The translations under genes were made by a program, and so were the position numbers. A stretch of DNA of 64,000 nucleotides from Euphorbia lathyris. Taxonomy: Eukaryota > Streptophyta > Magnoliopsida > Malpighiales > Euphorbiaceae. Positions 41,417 through 52,058 of the stretch are shown piece after piece. The stretch covers positions 49,137,501-49,201,500 of the forward strand of contig NC_088918.1 of the NCBI RefSeq assembly GCF_963576675.1. Direction: 5' to 3'. Numbering within the stretch: the stretch's first letter is position 1; every line of letters begins with the position of its first letter. Under the pieces are notes generated by a model. It had not been told where the DNA came from and made no database searches. It worked only from the letters and a program-made list of their open reading frames with translations.

Positions 41417-42568
41417 TTGAGGGCATTGGATTCTGAAATGGATTCCATGTACACCAACCAAGTGTGGACTTTGGTTGATCCACCCGAAGGGATAAAACCT
41501 ATTGGGTGTAGATGGATCTTCAAAAAGAAGACAGACATGGATGGAAAGGTTAGCACCTACAAAGCTAGGTTAGTAGCGAAAGGATATCATCAGAAGCAAG
41601 GAATTGATTATGACGAAACTGTCTCTCCTGTGGCTATGTCCAAATCAATCAGAATAATGCTTGCTATTACCGCTCACTACGATTACCAGATTTGGCAAAT
41701 GGATGTGAAAATAGCTTTCCTAAACGGAAACCTGCTTGAGGATGTATATATGATGCAACCTGAAGGTTTCATATCAAAGGATGCAAACAAAGTTTGCAAA
41801 CTTCAGAGATCCATTTATGGACTCAAGCAAGCATCTAGAAGCTGGAACAAGCGTTTTGACGAAACCATAAAACAATTTGGTTTCGAACAAAACTGCGAAG
41901 AAGCTTGCATTTACAAGAAAGCAAGTGGGAGCTCTGTAGCATTTCTAATATTATATGTGGACGATATATTACTAATGGGAAATGACATAGCTCTGCTACA
42001 GTCGGTAAAAGTATGGTTATCTGGTAACTTCTCAATGAAAGATCTTGGTGAAGCAGCTTATATACTTGGTATAAAGATCTACAGAGATAGATCAAGAAGA
42101 CTGCTTGGTCTTTCACAGGCTACATACATCGAAAAGGTGCTAAAGCGGTTTAGCATGTTTGAATCGAAACGAGGTAACTTACCCATGCTACATGGAGTAA
42201 AGTTCAACAATCATCAATGTCCTAAAACCGATGATGATAAGAAGCGCATGGATGTAGTCCCGTACGCCAGCGCAATCGGTTCGATTATGTATGCTATGCT
42301 ATGCACTAGACCTGACGTAGCGTTCGCGTTATCTGTAATGAGTCGTTACCATGGAAATCCGAGAGACGAGCACTGGATTTCCGTCAAGAACATTCTTAAG
42401 TACTTGAGAAGAACTAAAGATATGTTCCTAGTGTACGGAGAAGGGGATCTGAAAATAGAAGAATTTTCAGATGTAAGTCATCTCACAGATGAGAACGATT
42501 TTAAATCCCAATCAGGATACCTGTTTATCTTGAATGGGGGCGCGGTCAGTTGGAAGAGTTCCAAGTAG
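41417..42568 (+). CDS. C2 reverse transcriptase and start of RNase H
   Basis: 383 open codons with Copia RT motifs: GCRWIFKKKTDMDGKV, YKARLVAKGYHQKQG, IWQMDVKIAFLNG (catalytic Asp96), SIYGLKQASRSWNKRF and LYVDDILLMGND (YVDD 180-183). Next come GSIMYAMLCTRPDVAFAL, HWISVKNILKYLRRTKD and the first RNase H motif in FSDVSHLTDENDFKSQSGY. It ends at TAG after VSWKSSK. The nominal first codon is TTG after a frameshift, not a true start. Confidence 0.92.
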   Translation: MRALDSEMDSMYTNQVWTLVDPPEGIKPIGCRWIFKKKTDMDGKVSTYKARLVAKGYHQKQGIDYDETVSPVAMSKSIRIMLAITAHYDYQIWQMDVKIAFLNGNLLEDVYMMQPEGFISKDANKVCKLQRSIYGLKQASRSWNKRFDETIKQFGFEQNCEEACIYKKASGSSVAFLILYVDDILLMGNDIALLQSVKVWLSGNFSMKDLGEAAYILGIKIYRDRSRRLLGLSQATYIEKVLKRFSMFESKRGNLPMLHGVKFNNHQCPKTDDDKKRMDVVPYASAIGSIMYAMLCTRPDVAFALSVMSRYHGNPRDEHWISVKNILKYLRRTKDMFLVYGEGDLKIEEFSDVSHLTDENDFKSQSGYLFILNGGAVSWKSSK

Positions 42569-42940
42569 GGAAGCATAGCTTTCTCTACGACCGAGTCAGA
42601 GTATATCGCAGCTGCGGAAGCAGCAAAGGAAGCAGTTTGGATTAGAAAGTTCATTACAGAACTTGGTGTGGTGCCTGACATTGTAAATCCTATTACACTG
42701 TATTGTGATAACAATGGAGCCATTGCACAAGCAAAGGAACCACGGTCTCATAATGCGTCCAAGCATTACCTTAAGCGATACCACATTATAAGAGAAATTG
42801 TGGCAAGAGGAGATGTGAGAATAGAAAGAGTACCTACAGAGGACAACGTTGCAGACCCGTTGACAAAGCCCTTAACCCAGAAAGTACATGATCGTCATCT
42901 AACTTCTACTGGGATAAGTTATAGAAACAATTGGCTTTAG
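42569..42940 (+). pseudogene. C2 RNase H C-terminal part
   Basis: Same frame as RT, after one TAG. It contains FSTTESEYIAAAEAAKEAVW (Glu), LYCDNNGAIAQAKEP (Asp) and HIIREIVARGDVRIERVP followed by NVADPLTKPL, the end of Copia polyproteins, and stops at 42938-42940. It degrades the RNA strand during reverse transcription. The polypurine tract begins immediately after it. Confidence 0.9.
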
Positions 42941-42954
42941 TCCAAGTGGGAGTA
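42940..42954 (+). promoter_or_regulatory. C2 polypurine tract
   Basis: CCAAGTGGGAGTA lies directly before the 3' LTR. AAGTGGGAG just upstream of the LTR is the usual form in plant Copia elements. Confidence 0.75.
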
Positions 42955-45900
42955 TATTGGGGTTTAGTGTCCTATAGACAATTGTTCTAGGATACAAACT
43001 TAATGTAAATGAATTGTTCTTTATATCATTTGTTTTAATGAGATATATGTTTTATAACTATATAAAGGCAATCCCTTTTAAGCACTAAATAAAGTCTAAT
43101 AAAAGGAAATCCGTAAGTTTGTTTTAAAGTGATTATAAAGTGTTCATACAAGCATGAAGTGAGACAAAACTTTATAATAAACTTAAAACCACCCCAAGTC
43201 AAGTGATATGTTTAGGATTGATATATCACTACTGAGACTTGCATGTAACAATGTCTTATGTCCGACAGAAAGCTGATCTCACAAGCTTCATATATACAGA
43301 TATCTGGACAGTTACATGGATCCGATGAAAAGTAGTTCATTGGGATTGGGGACCCGACTTGAGATAACAGGATGGGTAGATTCATCCTTGTCACATGTTC
43401 ATCTCATTGGTATTAATAGGTGTAAATAATCCTCAGACTCAAAGGAATGTTAATTGGTATTCTGGATTACGGAATGTGACACTTTGACTCTGGTGTAACA
43501 CGATCCTTAACAGAGATGACTCTGGGGTGTGAACAGCAGACGTTGGGTATCACAGGAAGTGATTGCGGGATCGTTATATATTGGATTGAGCATTTATCAC
43601 TCCCGATAAATGAGAGATATGTCCATGGATCGCTTGTGGAAGACTCAACTCTAAATCCTTGCAAGGTGATAGCTTAAGACTTGAAATACAGATTTCACTT
43701 AACCTATCTATTTTGAGTTGACTCGGCCTGTACAAGTAAAATGAACGTCTCGCTATATGTGACTTGACATTACCCATAGTCATAAGATTCAGGTCAAGGA
43801 CGTAGTTGATGAAGGATCGAATTATACCGTAACTAATACTGAAAGGTCAATGACAGAATCAACCTGTCTTCTTATAGCTTTAGGGGAATGATTACGGACT
43901 TGCTAATCACATACTCTGTTGGGGTTTAGTGTCCTATAGACAATTATTGCAGGATACAAACTTAATGTAAATGAATTGTTCTTTACATCATTTGTTTTAA
44001 TGAGATGTATGTTTTATAACTATATAAAGGCAATCCCTTTTAAGCACTAAATAAAGTCTAATAAAAGGAAATCCGTAAGTTTGTTTAAAGTGATTATAAA
44101 GTGTTCATACAAGCATGAAGTGAGACAAAACTTTATAATAAACTAATAAACTTAAAACCACCCCAAGTCAAGTGATATGTTTAGGATTGATATATCGCTG
44201 TTGAGACTTGTATGTAACAATGTCTTCTGTCCGACAGAAAGCTGATCTCACAAGCTTCATATATAAAGATATCTGGACAGTTACATAGATCCGGTGAAAC
44301 GTCGTTCATTAGGATTGGGGATCCGATTTGAGATAACAGGATGGGTAGATTCATCCTTGTCACCTATTCATCTCATTGGTATTAATAGGTATGACTAATC
44401 CTCAGACTCAAAGGAATGTTAATTGGTCATCCTGAATTACTGAATGTGAGACTTTGATCCTGCGGTCCCATGATCCTTAACAGAGATAACTCTGGGGTGT
44501 GAACTGTAAAGGTTGGGTGTCACAGGAGGTAATGTCAGGGTAGTTATACATTGGATTGAGCATTTATCACTCCCGATTAATGGGAGATACATCCAAGGAT
44601 CGCTTGTGGAAGACTCGACTCTAAATCCTTGTAAGGTGATAGCTTAAGAGTAAGAAATACAGATTTCACTTAACCTATCTATTTGAGTTGACTCGGCCTA
44701 TACAAGTAAAACGAACGTCTCGCTATATGTGACTTGACATCACCCATAGTCATAAGATTCAGTTCAAGGATGTAGTTGATAAAGGATCGAATTATATCGT
44801 AACTAATACGGAAAGGTTAACGACAGAATCAACCTGTCTTCTTAACGGACTCTGGGGGAATGATTACAGACTTGCCAATAACATACTCAGTACATCATTC
44901 CGTTATGCAAGGATTAAATATAATTCTTGAAGAAATTAATTTAATAGTTGCATACGGCCAGAAGTAGTAAGAACCTAATGGATCACACATAAGACTTGGA
45001 ACCAAAAGAGAGATGGATGTCATTAATAGATGGAAGCCCAATTGAGCCCAGTAAGGCCCATTTAAATAGAGGGGGCCGAAATTTATATGTAATAAATAAG
45101 GAATTATTTCAATTCCATTAATCCTAATTAGATTAGTTTTGTGAATTAAATTAATTAAGAGATAATTAAGTTGGGAGTTTTAATTAGATTAATATACTCC
45201 TATTATTATCCAATTAGGTTATTTATTATTATCCAATTAGGTTATTTATTATTATCCTAGATATATTAGATATATAATGAGATAATAATTGGGAATTCTA
45301 TTCCGAATTGAATTCCTATTAAGTAACCTATTCCTATCTAACTAGGGTTTAGATACAAGTGATTATATATACCCCCTCTATACATGTATTTCGACTAATG
45401 CTCCCTAATCCCACCTAGTGATTTTCGAAATCCCTAGCTTAGAGAGAGAAAGAGAATTCGACTCCCCTAGTTTGTGGACAAGAATTCATACGGCTTCCAT
45501 CGATCGATTAATTTCATCCATCTTCTTTTTCTTTAATCTTGTGTTGATTAATTAGAGGCAATCTATTTTGGTTGCATCTCATACGGTTGATTCTAACTTA
45601 ATCTCACTGTGTTCATGAAAGAAGGAAAAACAAACAAAAGGGAGAAATTCGTTTTTCTTCACCTACATCAGGTCAGTTCACTATTTCGCGGATTCCCGGA
45701 GATTGAACCGTCGGATCATCGCGATTTTTGGACAGTAGTTTCTAGACATATTATTCCACGTTTCCATCGAAGGGATTGTCGTTCCGAGGTCTGGAAGGTC
45801 TGTTTCGGATAGGGGAAGATTGGCAAACAGTTTCCATCTCTTTTGAAGTTGTGGGCACTTCGTTTGCAACGGTAGATTGATCATCGAAAGGTATTTCTTC

Positions 45901-46904
45901 TTATCCCTCTTTATATGAAATAACGATTAACGGATCCTATGGTTAAAAGGAAGTAGGCTAAAATTTTTATATTTCCGCTGCTATACCTTAGCCTAGTTTC
46001 CAACATACTCTGTACATCATTCCGTTATGCAAAGATTAAATATAATTCTTTGAAAGTTAATTTTAATAGTTGCATACGGCTAGAAGCAATAAGAACCTAA
46101 TGGGTCACACATAAGACTTGGAACCCAAAAGAGAGACAGATGTTAATTAATTGACGGAAGCCCAACTGAGCCCAGTAAGGCCCAGTAATAGAGGGGGTCA
46201 AAATTTATGTATATAAATACATAAATAATTAATTTGATTTTATCTATTCTAATTAGATTAGGATTATGAATTAAATTAATTAAAGGATAAATGAGTTAGG
46301 AGTTTTAATTAGATTAAGTTACTCCTATTATTATCCAATAAGGTTATTATTATTATCCTTTATATATTAGATATATTAATGGATAATAATTATGAATTCT
46401 ATTCCGAATAGAATTCTTATTTCAATAACCTAATTCTATCTAACTAGGGATTAGATACAAGAGATTATAAATAACCCCCCTTATAGGATTTTCGAAATCT
46501 ACTAAGCAAAACCCTAGTGTAATTTTCGAACTACACAGTGCAACCGGGAGAGAGAATTTCGACACCCCTTGTTGAGGACAAAACAATCCACCGCTTCCTA
46601 CCGATTCAATTGATTTCATCTTTCTTTCTTTATCCTTGGTCTTGTGTTGATTAATTAGAGGCAATCTATTTTGGTTGCTATTCAACGGTTGATTCTAACT
46701 CGATCTTATATTTGTTTTGTTCTGTGCTCGGGAACTCGAAGTAAGAGTTGTGGGCACTTCGTTTGCAATGGTAGATAGAACATCTAAAAGGTATTTCTTC
46801 TTATCCCTCTTTATATGAAATAACGGTTAACGGATCTTATGGTTTATGGAAATAGGTTAAAATTTTATATTTCCACTGCTATACGTTAGCCTATTTTTCC
46901 AACA
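42955..46904 (+). mobile_element. C2 3' LTR, interrupted by C3
   Basis: The two parts, 42955-43916 (962 bp) and 46011-46904 (894 bp), add up to 1856 bp, exactly the length of the 5' LTR. Its first bases read TATTGGGG instead of TGTTGGGG, so the terminal TG is mutated. It ends CCAACA followed by the GGAGC duplication. Confidence 0.93.
43917..46005 (+). mobile_element. C3: solo LTR of the Copia C family inside a C LTR
   Basis: 2089 bp, TGTTGGGG to CCAACA, same orientation as its host LTR, flanked by TACTC on both sides (43912-43916 and 46006-46010). It differs from the C2 LTR by a duplicated TATTATTATCCAATTAGGTT phrase near 45205-45250 and by a different segment of about 240 bp near 45605-45848. 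It is thus another subfamily, nearer to C1 in several positions. No internal region. Confidence 0.93.
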
Positions 46905-47669
46905 GGAGCCTGCCTAGACTTGCACGGATTTCGTGGAGCTATCCGAGTATTTCCGCGTGCGGCTTGACTTGAGTCACGCCCATCACCTGGTGAGTATTTT
47001 TATTATATAACCTAGTGTAGTGATACGTATGCACATGATTATGAATGAATGTGTATATATTTTTTCCTCTTTTTTTTTTACATTGCTTCCCTCCTACTTT
47101 TCTTTGCAGGGAGACCTCCATTCTATTGATCGGAGAGTACAGGAGGGCGTGGCGACCGGGTGAGAGGATTCACTGCGGGATGATGATGCTCAGATCGGAC
47201 GCCGTTATCGGGATGTGGAGGATGCGAGGCCGAGCAGCCGAGGAGAGGAACCGTGTGGATATAGAGGCCCGACGGGCTGCTGATGAGCGTTTGCAGATTG
47301 CGGTGGAGAGTCGTCGAGTTTCGAATGAGGGTTGGCGGACGACTATGGATGCCCGTCGAGTTGCCTAGGAGGCCTTAGCTGAGGAGCGAGCTACTTACTT
47401 CAGAGATTTTGATCCGCTAGGGCACTTTTGGGATCTCAGATTTCCTTCGCATTGATATGATTGTCATTGTTTTGCCTTGTATCATCCCGATGTATAACTT
47501 GTATATATGGAAAGGAGTGGATATCGGTGTAGGCTTTTTATCTCGTAGTTAGAGAAAGGGATGTATAACTCATGATTTATAATACAATGCATTCAGTCGA
47601 TTGTAACTATTCCAATCATTCTCTTTAAATATATTCATGCCTTTATTTATTTACAAACAACAGAAATAC
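46905..47669 (-). mobile_element. A2 internal region, continuation after C2
   Basis: Resumes the A2 sequence broken at 17073 and corresponds to A3 27232-27990. It runs until B begins at 47670, inside the spacer between antisense ORF and pol. The pol of A2 would lie beyond B, outside the window. Confidence 0.85.
46918..47454 (+). pseudogene. A2 antisense ORF relic
   Basis: Counterpart of the A3 antisense ORF. The first exon (46918-46989) reads DFVELSEYFRVRLDLSH and ends CTG before GTGAGT, an intact splice donor. The second exon starts at 47110 after TTTCTTTGCAG. It has a TGA near 47160, a deletion that removes about 20 bp relative to A3 and a further stop near 47367. The acceptor and donor sites are better kept than the coding part. 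The Copia C2 inserted just upstream of the first exon. Confidence 0.6.
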
Positions 47670-48183
47670 TGATGACTAGTGGAGAATTTCCGATTAGCTT
47701 CCGTCCCTGTGGGGGCGTCGTTGGGTTTGACGGGGGGAAGCTCCGATGCCAAAGTCAGTATAAAGTATGGAGGAATAAACTGAATTGACAAAGTAGGGTT
47801 TCTAGGATGGTGTGAATGTGTACCTTGATAGCTTGAGATGCAAGCTATATATAGTCATGTAGTTGTAACCCTCGGTAACTAGAAAGTCTCCATTAATTCT
47901 TCATTAATAGCGGTTACAGGTTTCCTTTAAGTATGTCCGTTAGCTCATTAATAGTCTATTAATTGCCTTTATTGAGGAATCGGCTCAGCTGCTCAGCTGG
48001 CGGATCAAAGGGTAGTGGCGGATCTCCCGTAGGTTTGACTACGGATCTCGTGTGGCGAAGTCTCGGTGATCTGCCCATCGGATGTCTTTCTTGATACGCC
48101 ATTGCCTTCTTTGACCGGTTCAATACGTGGTCGTTTGGGTAAATATCTCCTTTGATCCCTTGGATAATATCTCGATGTTATCA
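47670..48183 (-). mobile_element. B 3' LTR
   Basis: 514 bp, TGATGACTAG to GTTATCA as written on the + strand. An inverted repeat AGCTTCCGTCCC / GACGGGGGGAAGCT (47696-47742) lies near the end that would be U5. A TATATATA occurs near 47843-47855 and reads as TATA on both strands. It shares AAAGTCAGTA and AACTGAATTGACAAAG with the D LTRs. Confidence 0.82.
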
Positions 48184-48198
48184 GAAGCCCCCCTAAAG
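48184..48198 (-). promoter_or_regulatory. B polypurine tract
   Basis: Reverse strand CTTTAGGGGGGCTTC abuts the LTR start TGATAAC. The D element has the same tract, which shows that B and D run on the reverse strand although the ORF next to it runs forward. Confidence 0.78.
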
Positions 48199-48481
48199 TT
48201 CCTTTAAAGTCCTTTAGGGCTTTTGAGCTTCTTCGCGCGCCGTCATGATGACTCGCATTGATGGTCACTCTGTTCAATGCCATTCGTTGGGTGACAGGTG
48301 TCATAAGCGCACTACTCGAGGGAAGAGAAAACACCTTATTCCATCTCCCATTTCTCTTTCCACTTCATTTGCGTCTTCCTCTTTCGTCTTTCTTCGAGTT
48401 TTTTCAGAGCTTTTTTTGGAGTTCAAAATCCTCAAAGCCTTTAACTCTCATGTAAGTGAATCTTTTCGCTTTGTTTTTTGA

Positions 48482-49501
48482 ATGTTTAGGAGTTCTTCTT
48501 CTTCTGAGTCTACCTTCGAACTCTTTAATTTGACCACTTCCTCTGAAACCATAATTAGCTGGACCACCTCTTCGGAAAATTCTGATTCTTCCGAAGGTAC
48601 TGCCAGTTGCGACCTAGTCGAGTTGTGTAACTCAGCGTGTAGTAGCTATCGAACTCGTTTAGGTAGGACTCAGAACCTTCCCGTCGCTGTTACCCGCATT
48701 GTTCCGGTGATAGATTCTAGGCAGTTTTCTGGGATGGAGGCTTCTTCTTCAGCCCCGTTTAGGAAAAAGACGCCACGTGCGGAGTCCACTCCGTCTCGTA
48801 TGAGCGTCGCGGATCTAGCGGATCTGGCGGATCGCTATCCATGGATTAAGAATTATGAGACTGAATTGGCGGCTGCTCATCAGCGACCCGCCTGTCCACC
48901 AAGGGGATATCTGTCTGTGTATAGTTGTCATGTTGAACGAGGGTTCCGACTTCCTCTTCCTAAGATGATGGCGGATATCCTGGCATACTTTGGAATCACT
49001 GTCTGCCAGCTGCATCCAAATGGCTGGTTAGATCTGGCTCTGGATTGTTATTTAGCTTCGAACTTAGGGGTAGTATGTAACCCTCGTGTCTTTCGGTCTC
49101 TTCACAAACCAACGAAGCGAAAGGCCGAATCTTTTTTCACTTTCGCTAAATTCAAGACTTATTCGCCCTTCTGCGGTAAGATGTCAAATGTCCATCTTTG
49201 GGACGAAAGATTTTTCTTTGTAAAGATAAGAGAGGGCGAATCTCTAGGATTTCCGTCAGTTTGGAATGCCAAACCTTTGCATATGGCTGGAGACTTGCGT
49301 ATATTGACGGACAGTGATGAGGAAGTGGCAGATCTCATGAAAAGTATCAAGGCGGATGCCTGGACATACGCTGACGCCTTGGAATTCATGATGAATAACA
49401 TTCCCTTGATCCGCCGGGAAGGGGACAAGATCACTTACGCGAAGTTTACACAACTTGATGAAGGTAATGTTGAAACACCTTTCCACATGATTTTGATTTG
49501 A
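48482..49501 (+). CDS. B antisense ORF exon 1: gypsy-type transposon domain
   Basis: 339 open codons, of which the first 327 are likely exon. The N-terminus is Ser-rich (residues 1-40). Residues 140-195 (RGYLSVYSCHVERGFRLPLP, then YFGITVCQLHPNGWLDLALD) resemble the plant domain named putative gypsy-type transposon (Transposase_28 family), which is found in Tat-element extra ORFs. The remainder includes FFTFAKFKTYSPFCGK and WDERFFFVKI, as usual after that domain. The last 12 codons run past the splice donor into the intron. Confidence 0.75.
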   Translation: MFRSSSSSESTFELFNLTTSSETIISWTTSSENSDSSEGTASCDLVELCNSACSSYRTRLGRTQNLPVAVTRIVPVIDSRQFSGMEASSSAPFRKKTPRAESTPSRMSVADLADLADRYPWIKNYETELAAAHQRPACPPRGYLSVYSCHVERGFRLPLPKMMADILAYFGITVCQLHPNGWLDLALDCYLASNLGVVCNPRVFRSLHKPTKRKAESFFTFAKFKTYSPFCGKMSNVHLWDERFFFVKIREGESLGFPSVWNAKPLHMAGDLRILTDSDEEVADLMKSIKADAWTYADALEFMMNNIPLIRREGDKITYAKFTQLDEGNVETPFHMILI

Positions 49502-50810
49502 CAAAATTATTTAAGTAAAATTAAATATATTCTAAACATACTAAGTTTAAATGCTTTGATTTATTTAACTAATGTGTTTGTTCAATGTTGAGTTAAATTG
49601 CTTATAAGACATAAAGACTAAAAGGCCAAAGCCCAATACGGAAGTCAAAGCCCAAGTCAAAGAAATCAAGACAACTCGGCCCGCGTGTGCAAAACGCTGT
49701 CGTTATGTACAAAACGCAGCTCAGCGGAAGAAGGATCGAGAAGACCTTCATTAAACAACTTCGTAACGAAGCTGCTGAGTTGAATCGACAAAGAGTACAA
49801 GATAGAAGCTGAGCAAGAACAACTTCTAGACAAAGTGTTTCCACTTTGGGTAAAGTTCAGAAGACACAGAATGCTGTCTAGTTGACCTTACCATAAATGG
49901 AGAGATATTCTGCCGAGCTGAATAAAAGCTGCTCAACACTGACCGAGGATAGAAGATACTCAAATCTGATTGGCCGAGAGCTCTGAGCAAGACTGAGTGA
50001 CAACGACAGGAAGCCGTTTCCCTCCAACGGTTATTTCGAAATTCGAAATGACCGATGTCTCAGACGTCTCTATAAATAGAGCCCTTCAGTTGCTTCATCA
50101 ACACAGAACTTTTATCAAGCCATTACGCTGACCAAAATTCTACTCAAAGTTCTGCAAGAAAAAGCAAAGCAAATACTTACACAAAATTCTATATCTTTCA
50201 TGTAAAAGCCTAGAGTGATTATTCAATCATCTAAAGTGTCTTAGCAATTGTTGTTTAGGACAAATCTTTATCATTTCTAGAGATTAGAAAGGAGAGGCTG
50301 AGTACTCGGTTATAGTACTCAGCGTGAGATTAGGAGTGAGTAGAGGTATAGAGGAAGGTACTCTTGTTATACTCAGCTTCTAAGTTGTAAAAGGTTTGAT
50401 GCTCTACCGTTAAAGAGCTCAGTAGAGAATTCGAAAGCTCAGAACGTGTTCCGGGGATAGGACGTAGGCTCAGAGGCCGAACCTGGATAAATCTGCTGAG
50501 TAACATCTTTCTAACCTTAAACTCCTTAATATATATATTGCTTGCTTAAACAAAACTGACCAAGTAAAGAGGTCAAGCTGAGTTGTGTGTATTGAGTGTC
50601 TGAGTTCAGGAATAGACTTAAAGTGCTATCTCCTGACTCAACGAAAGAAGCTGACTTAGTCACCAGTTGACTAAGCTAGTGTCTTATTTACTCAGCGCGC
50701 TGTGTAATCCTTTTTCAAAGAAAAAGAAGTCAGCCTTAACGTACTTATTTTTTAAATAGTTCCTATCCCCCCCCCTTGGAACTAACTTGTTACGTTATAA
50801 GGGACCAACA
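49468..50810 (+). mobile_element. F: solo LTR in the first intron of the antisense ORF
   Basis: 1343 bp from TGTTGAAACACC to GGGACCAACA, with the 5-bp inverted ends TGTTG/CAACA. Flanks are GGTAA and AGTAA, four of five bases alike. A TATAAATA at 50071-50078 fixes the forward orientation. Inside are many CTCAGC/GCTGAG phrases. No internal region follows. Superfamily not certain, probably Copia. Confidence 0.72.
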
Positions 50811-51162
50811 AGTAACTTTGTTTTTCCTTGAACTTTGATTATTTTATTGTTCCCTTGCCAGGGGTTTGTCTGAGGCCAGTCGCGCCCTTGTAGAGATATG
50901 CAAGAAACAGAAGGAGAAAGAGGCTCGAAAGAAGGGGCAGGTAGCGGATCCCCGTAAGAATTCTGAGAAGCGTCTTGTTGGTGATATGGTTGATCCTTCT
51001 CTCCTATAGAAGAAGAAATATGTGTCTACCAGTGGAGGAAAGCTACTGGCGGATGCCATGAGAGCCGAGAAACCAGTGGCGAGGCTTGAAGAGGTGCGTC
51101 TATCTTATCATTTTCTTTTCTCTTACTTAGAGCTTATTTTCTACTTCTTAATCCTTGTATAG

Positions 51163-52058
51163 GTGGTGAAGCCGGACTTAGGAGGTTACTGGTTCACCAA
51201 ATATGGTGACAAAGGATCTTTAAAGAATGAACCTGCCATCAATGATTTGGACGAAGCTCTTGATCAACTAGGCGAGGTACGGGAGAGCCAGAATAAGATC
51301 TCGGGATCAGCCCATGTCCAGATGGGAAAAACAGAGCTTCTCACGGTAGGTTTCTTCTATCTCTCTTTACATTTTTGGATGAAAGAGTGATCTCCTTTAG
51401 GGAGAGCTTGTTTTTATTCTTTTGTTTGAATCGGCTTTTGCCTTGATAGGTATACACTCGCATGCATGCTATGGAAGCGGATCTCCTTCAAGGAGTGGCG
51501 GACAAGGCAACCATAGAAAGGTTAGAGAAAGAGGTCGCTGTTGCCAATGCGAATGCTGCTTCCGCCGTTGCTCTTAATGAGAGTAAGGATGCTGAGATCC
51601 TTAGATTGAAGGAGAAGATAGATGCGGATGCTAAAGAGCATAAGGCAACCTTACTGGACACGGAGATCCTGGCAGGGGAACGAGCTTACTATTATGGCGA
51701 GTGGATCATGGCGTATGTTCAACTTGCTCATCCCGAGATTGATTTTACAGATCCGGAGTACGTGGTTCCTGACATGGAAGTTTGTCTTAAGTATCGTAAA
51801 ATCCCGAACGTCAATGACTTCATCCGTGATCACATTCGCAAAATGATGAATGGATCCGTCGAAGAGAGTAAACCCCTTGTCGATCTTGAACCAGAGGACC
51901 TTGATGAAGTGTCCCAGAAGGCGGGTGATAAGAGTGAGGAGCTGATAACTGATTGTACCATTCCTCAAGAGGGAACCATTTCTGTAGATAAGGAAGCCTC
52001 ACTAGAGGGCGCATCTGGTGTGAAAGATGCTAAGGAGGATGCTCCTATAGATGTTTAG
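51163..52058 (+). CDS. B antisense ORF exons 3-4: coiled-coil C-terminus
   Basis: Two exons split by a 104-bp intron (51346-51449). Exon 3 encodes KPDLGGYWFTKYGDKGSL and ends KTELLT. Exon 4 encodes about 203 residues: a heptad-like helix (IERLEKEVAVANANAASAVA, then EILRLKEKIDADAKEH), a compact middle region with YYYGEWIMAYVQLAHPEIDF, and an acidic tail to TAG/TGA near 52058. Coiled-coil C-termini are frequent in these accessory ORFs. Partner and role unknown. Confidence 0.65.

Larger units (their letters stand above)
17074..46904 (+). mobile_element. C2: Ty1/Copia element carrying two later insertions
   Basis: Complete + strand Copia element with LTRs of 1856 bp at both ends once the nested C3 and its duplication are removed. 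The flanks are GGAGC on both sides (17069-17073 and 46905-46909). Order: LTR, primer site, leader, gag, protease, pre-integrase knuckle, [A3], integrase core, RT, RNase H, polypurine tract, LTR. This is the Copia order, with integrase before RT. Without A3 and C3 it is about 9.4 kb. It lies inside A2, and removing it rejoins an antisense ORF of A2. Confidence 0.93.
48482..52058 (+). pseudogene. B antisense ORF, four exons, broken
   Basis: Forward-strand gene between pol and the 3' LTR of B. Exons by my reading: 48482-49463, 50862-51093, 51163-51345 and 51450-52058, about 670 codons. Splice sites look real: GAAG/GTAATG, CTTGCCAG/GGGG, GAAGAG/GTGCG, TTGTATAG/GTGG, CACG/GTAGG and CTTGATAG/GTATAC. 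Exons 2-3 and 3-4 join in phase; exons 1-2 are off by one base by my count. A TAG interrupts exon 2 at 51007-51009. Solo LTR F fills most of intron 1. Antisense ORFs at this place are known from Tat elements. Function unknown. Confidence 0.65.

Noticed and set aside
49499..50810. Solo LTR F starting at TGACAAAATT (49499)
   Set aside because: That border gives no target duplication. TGTTGAAACACC at 49468 gives matching inverted ends and a near-perfect duplication.
47670..52058. B as a forward-strand element starting with a 5' LTR
   Set aside because: The tract beside the LTR reads as a polypurine tract on the reverse strand, and gag-pol runs in reverse, so the LTR is a 3' LTR and the forward gene is antisense.
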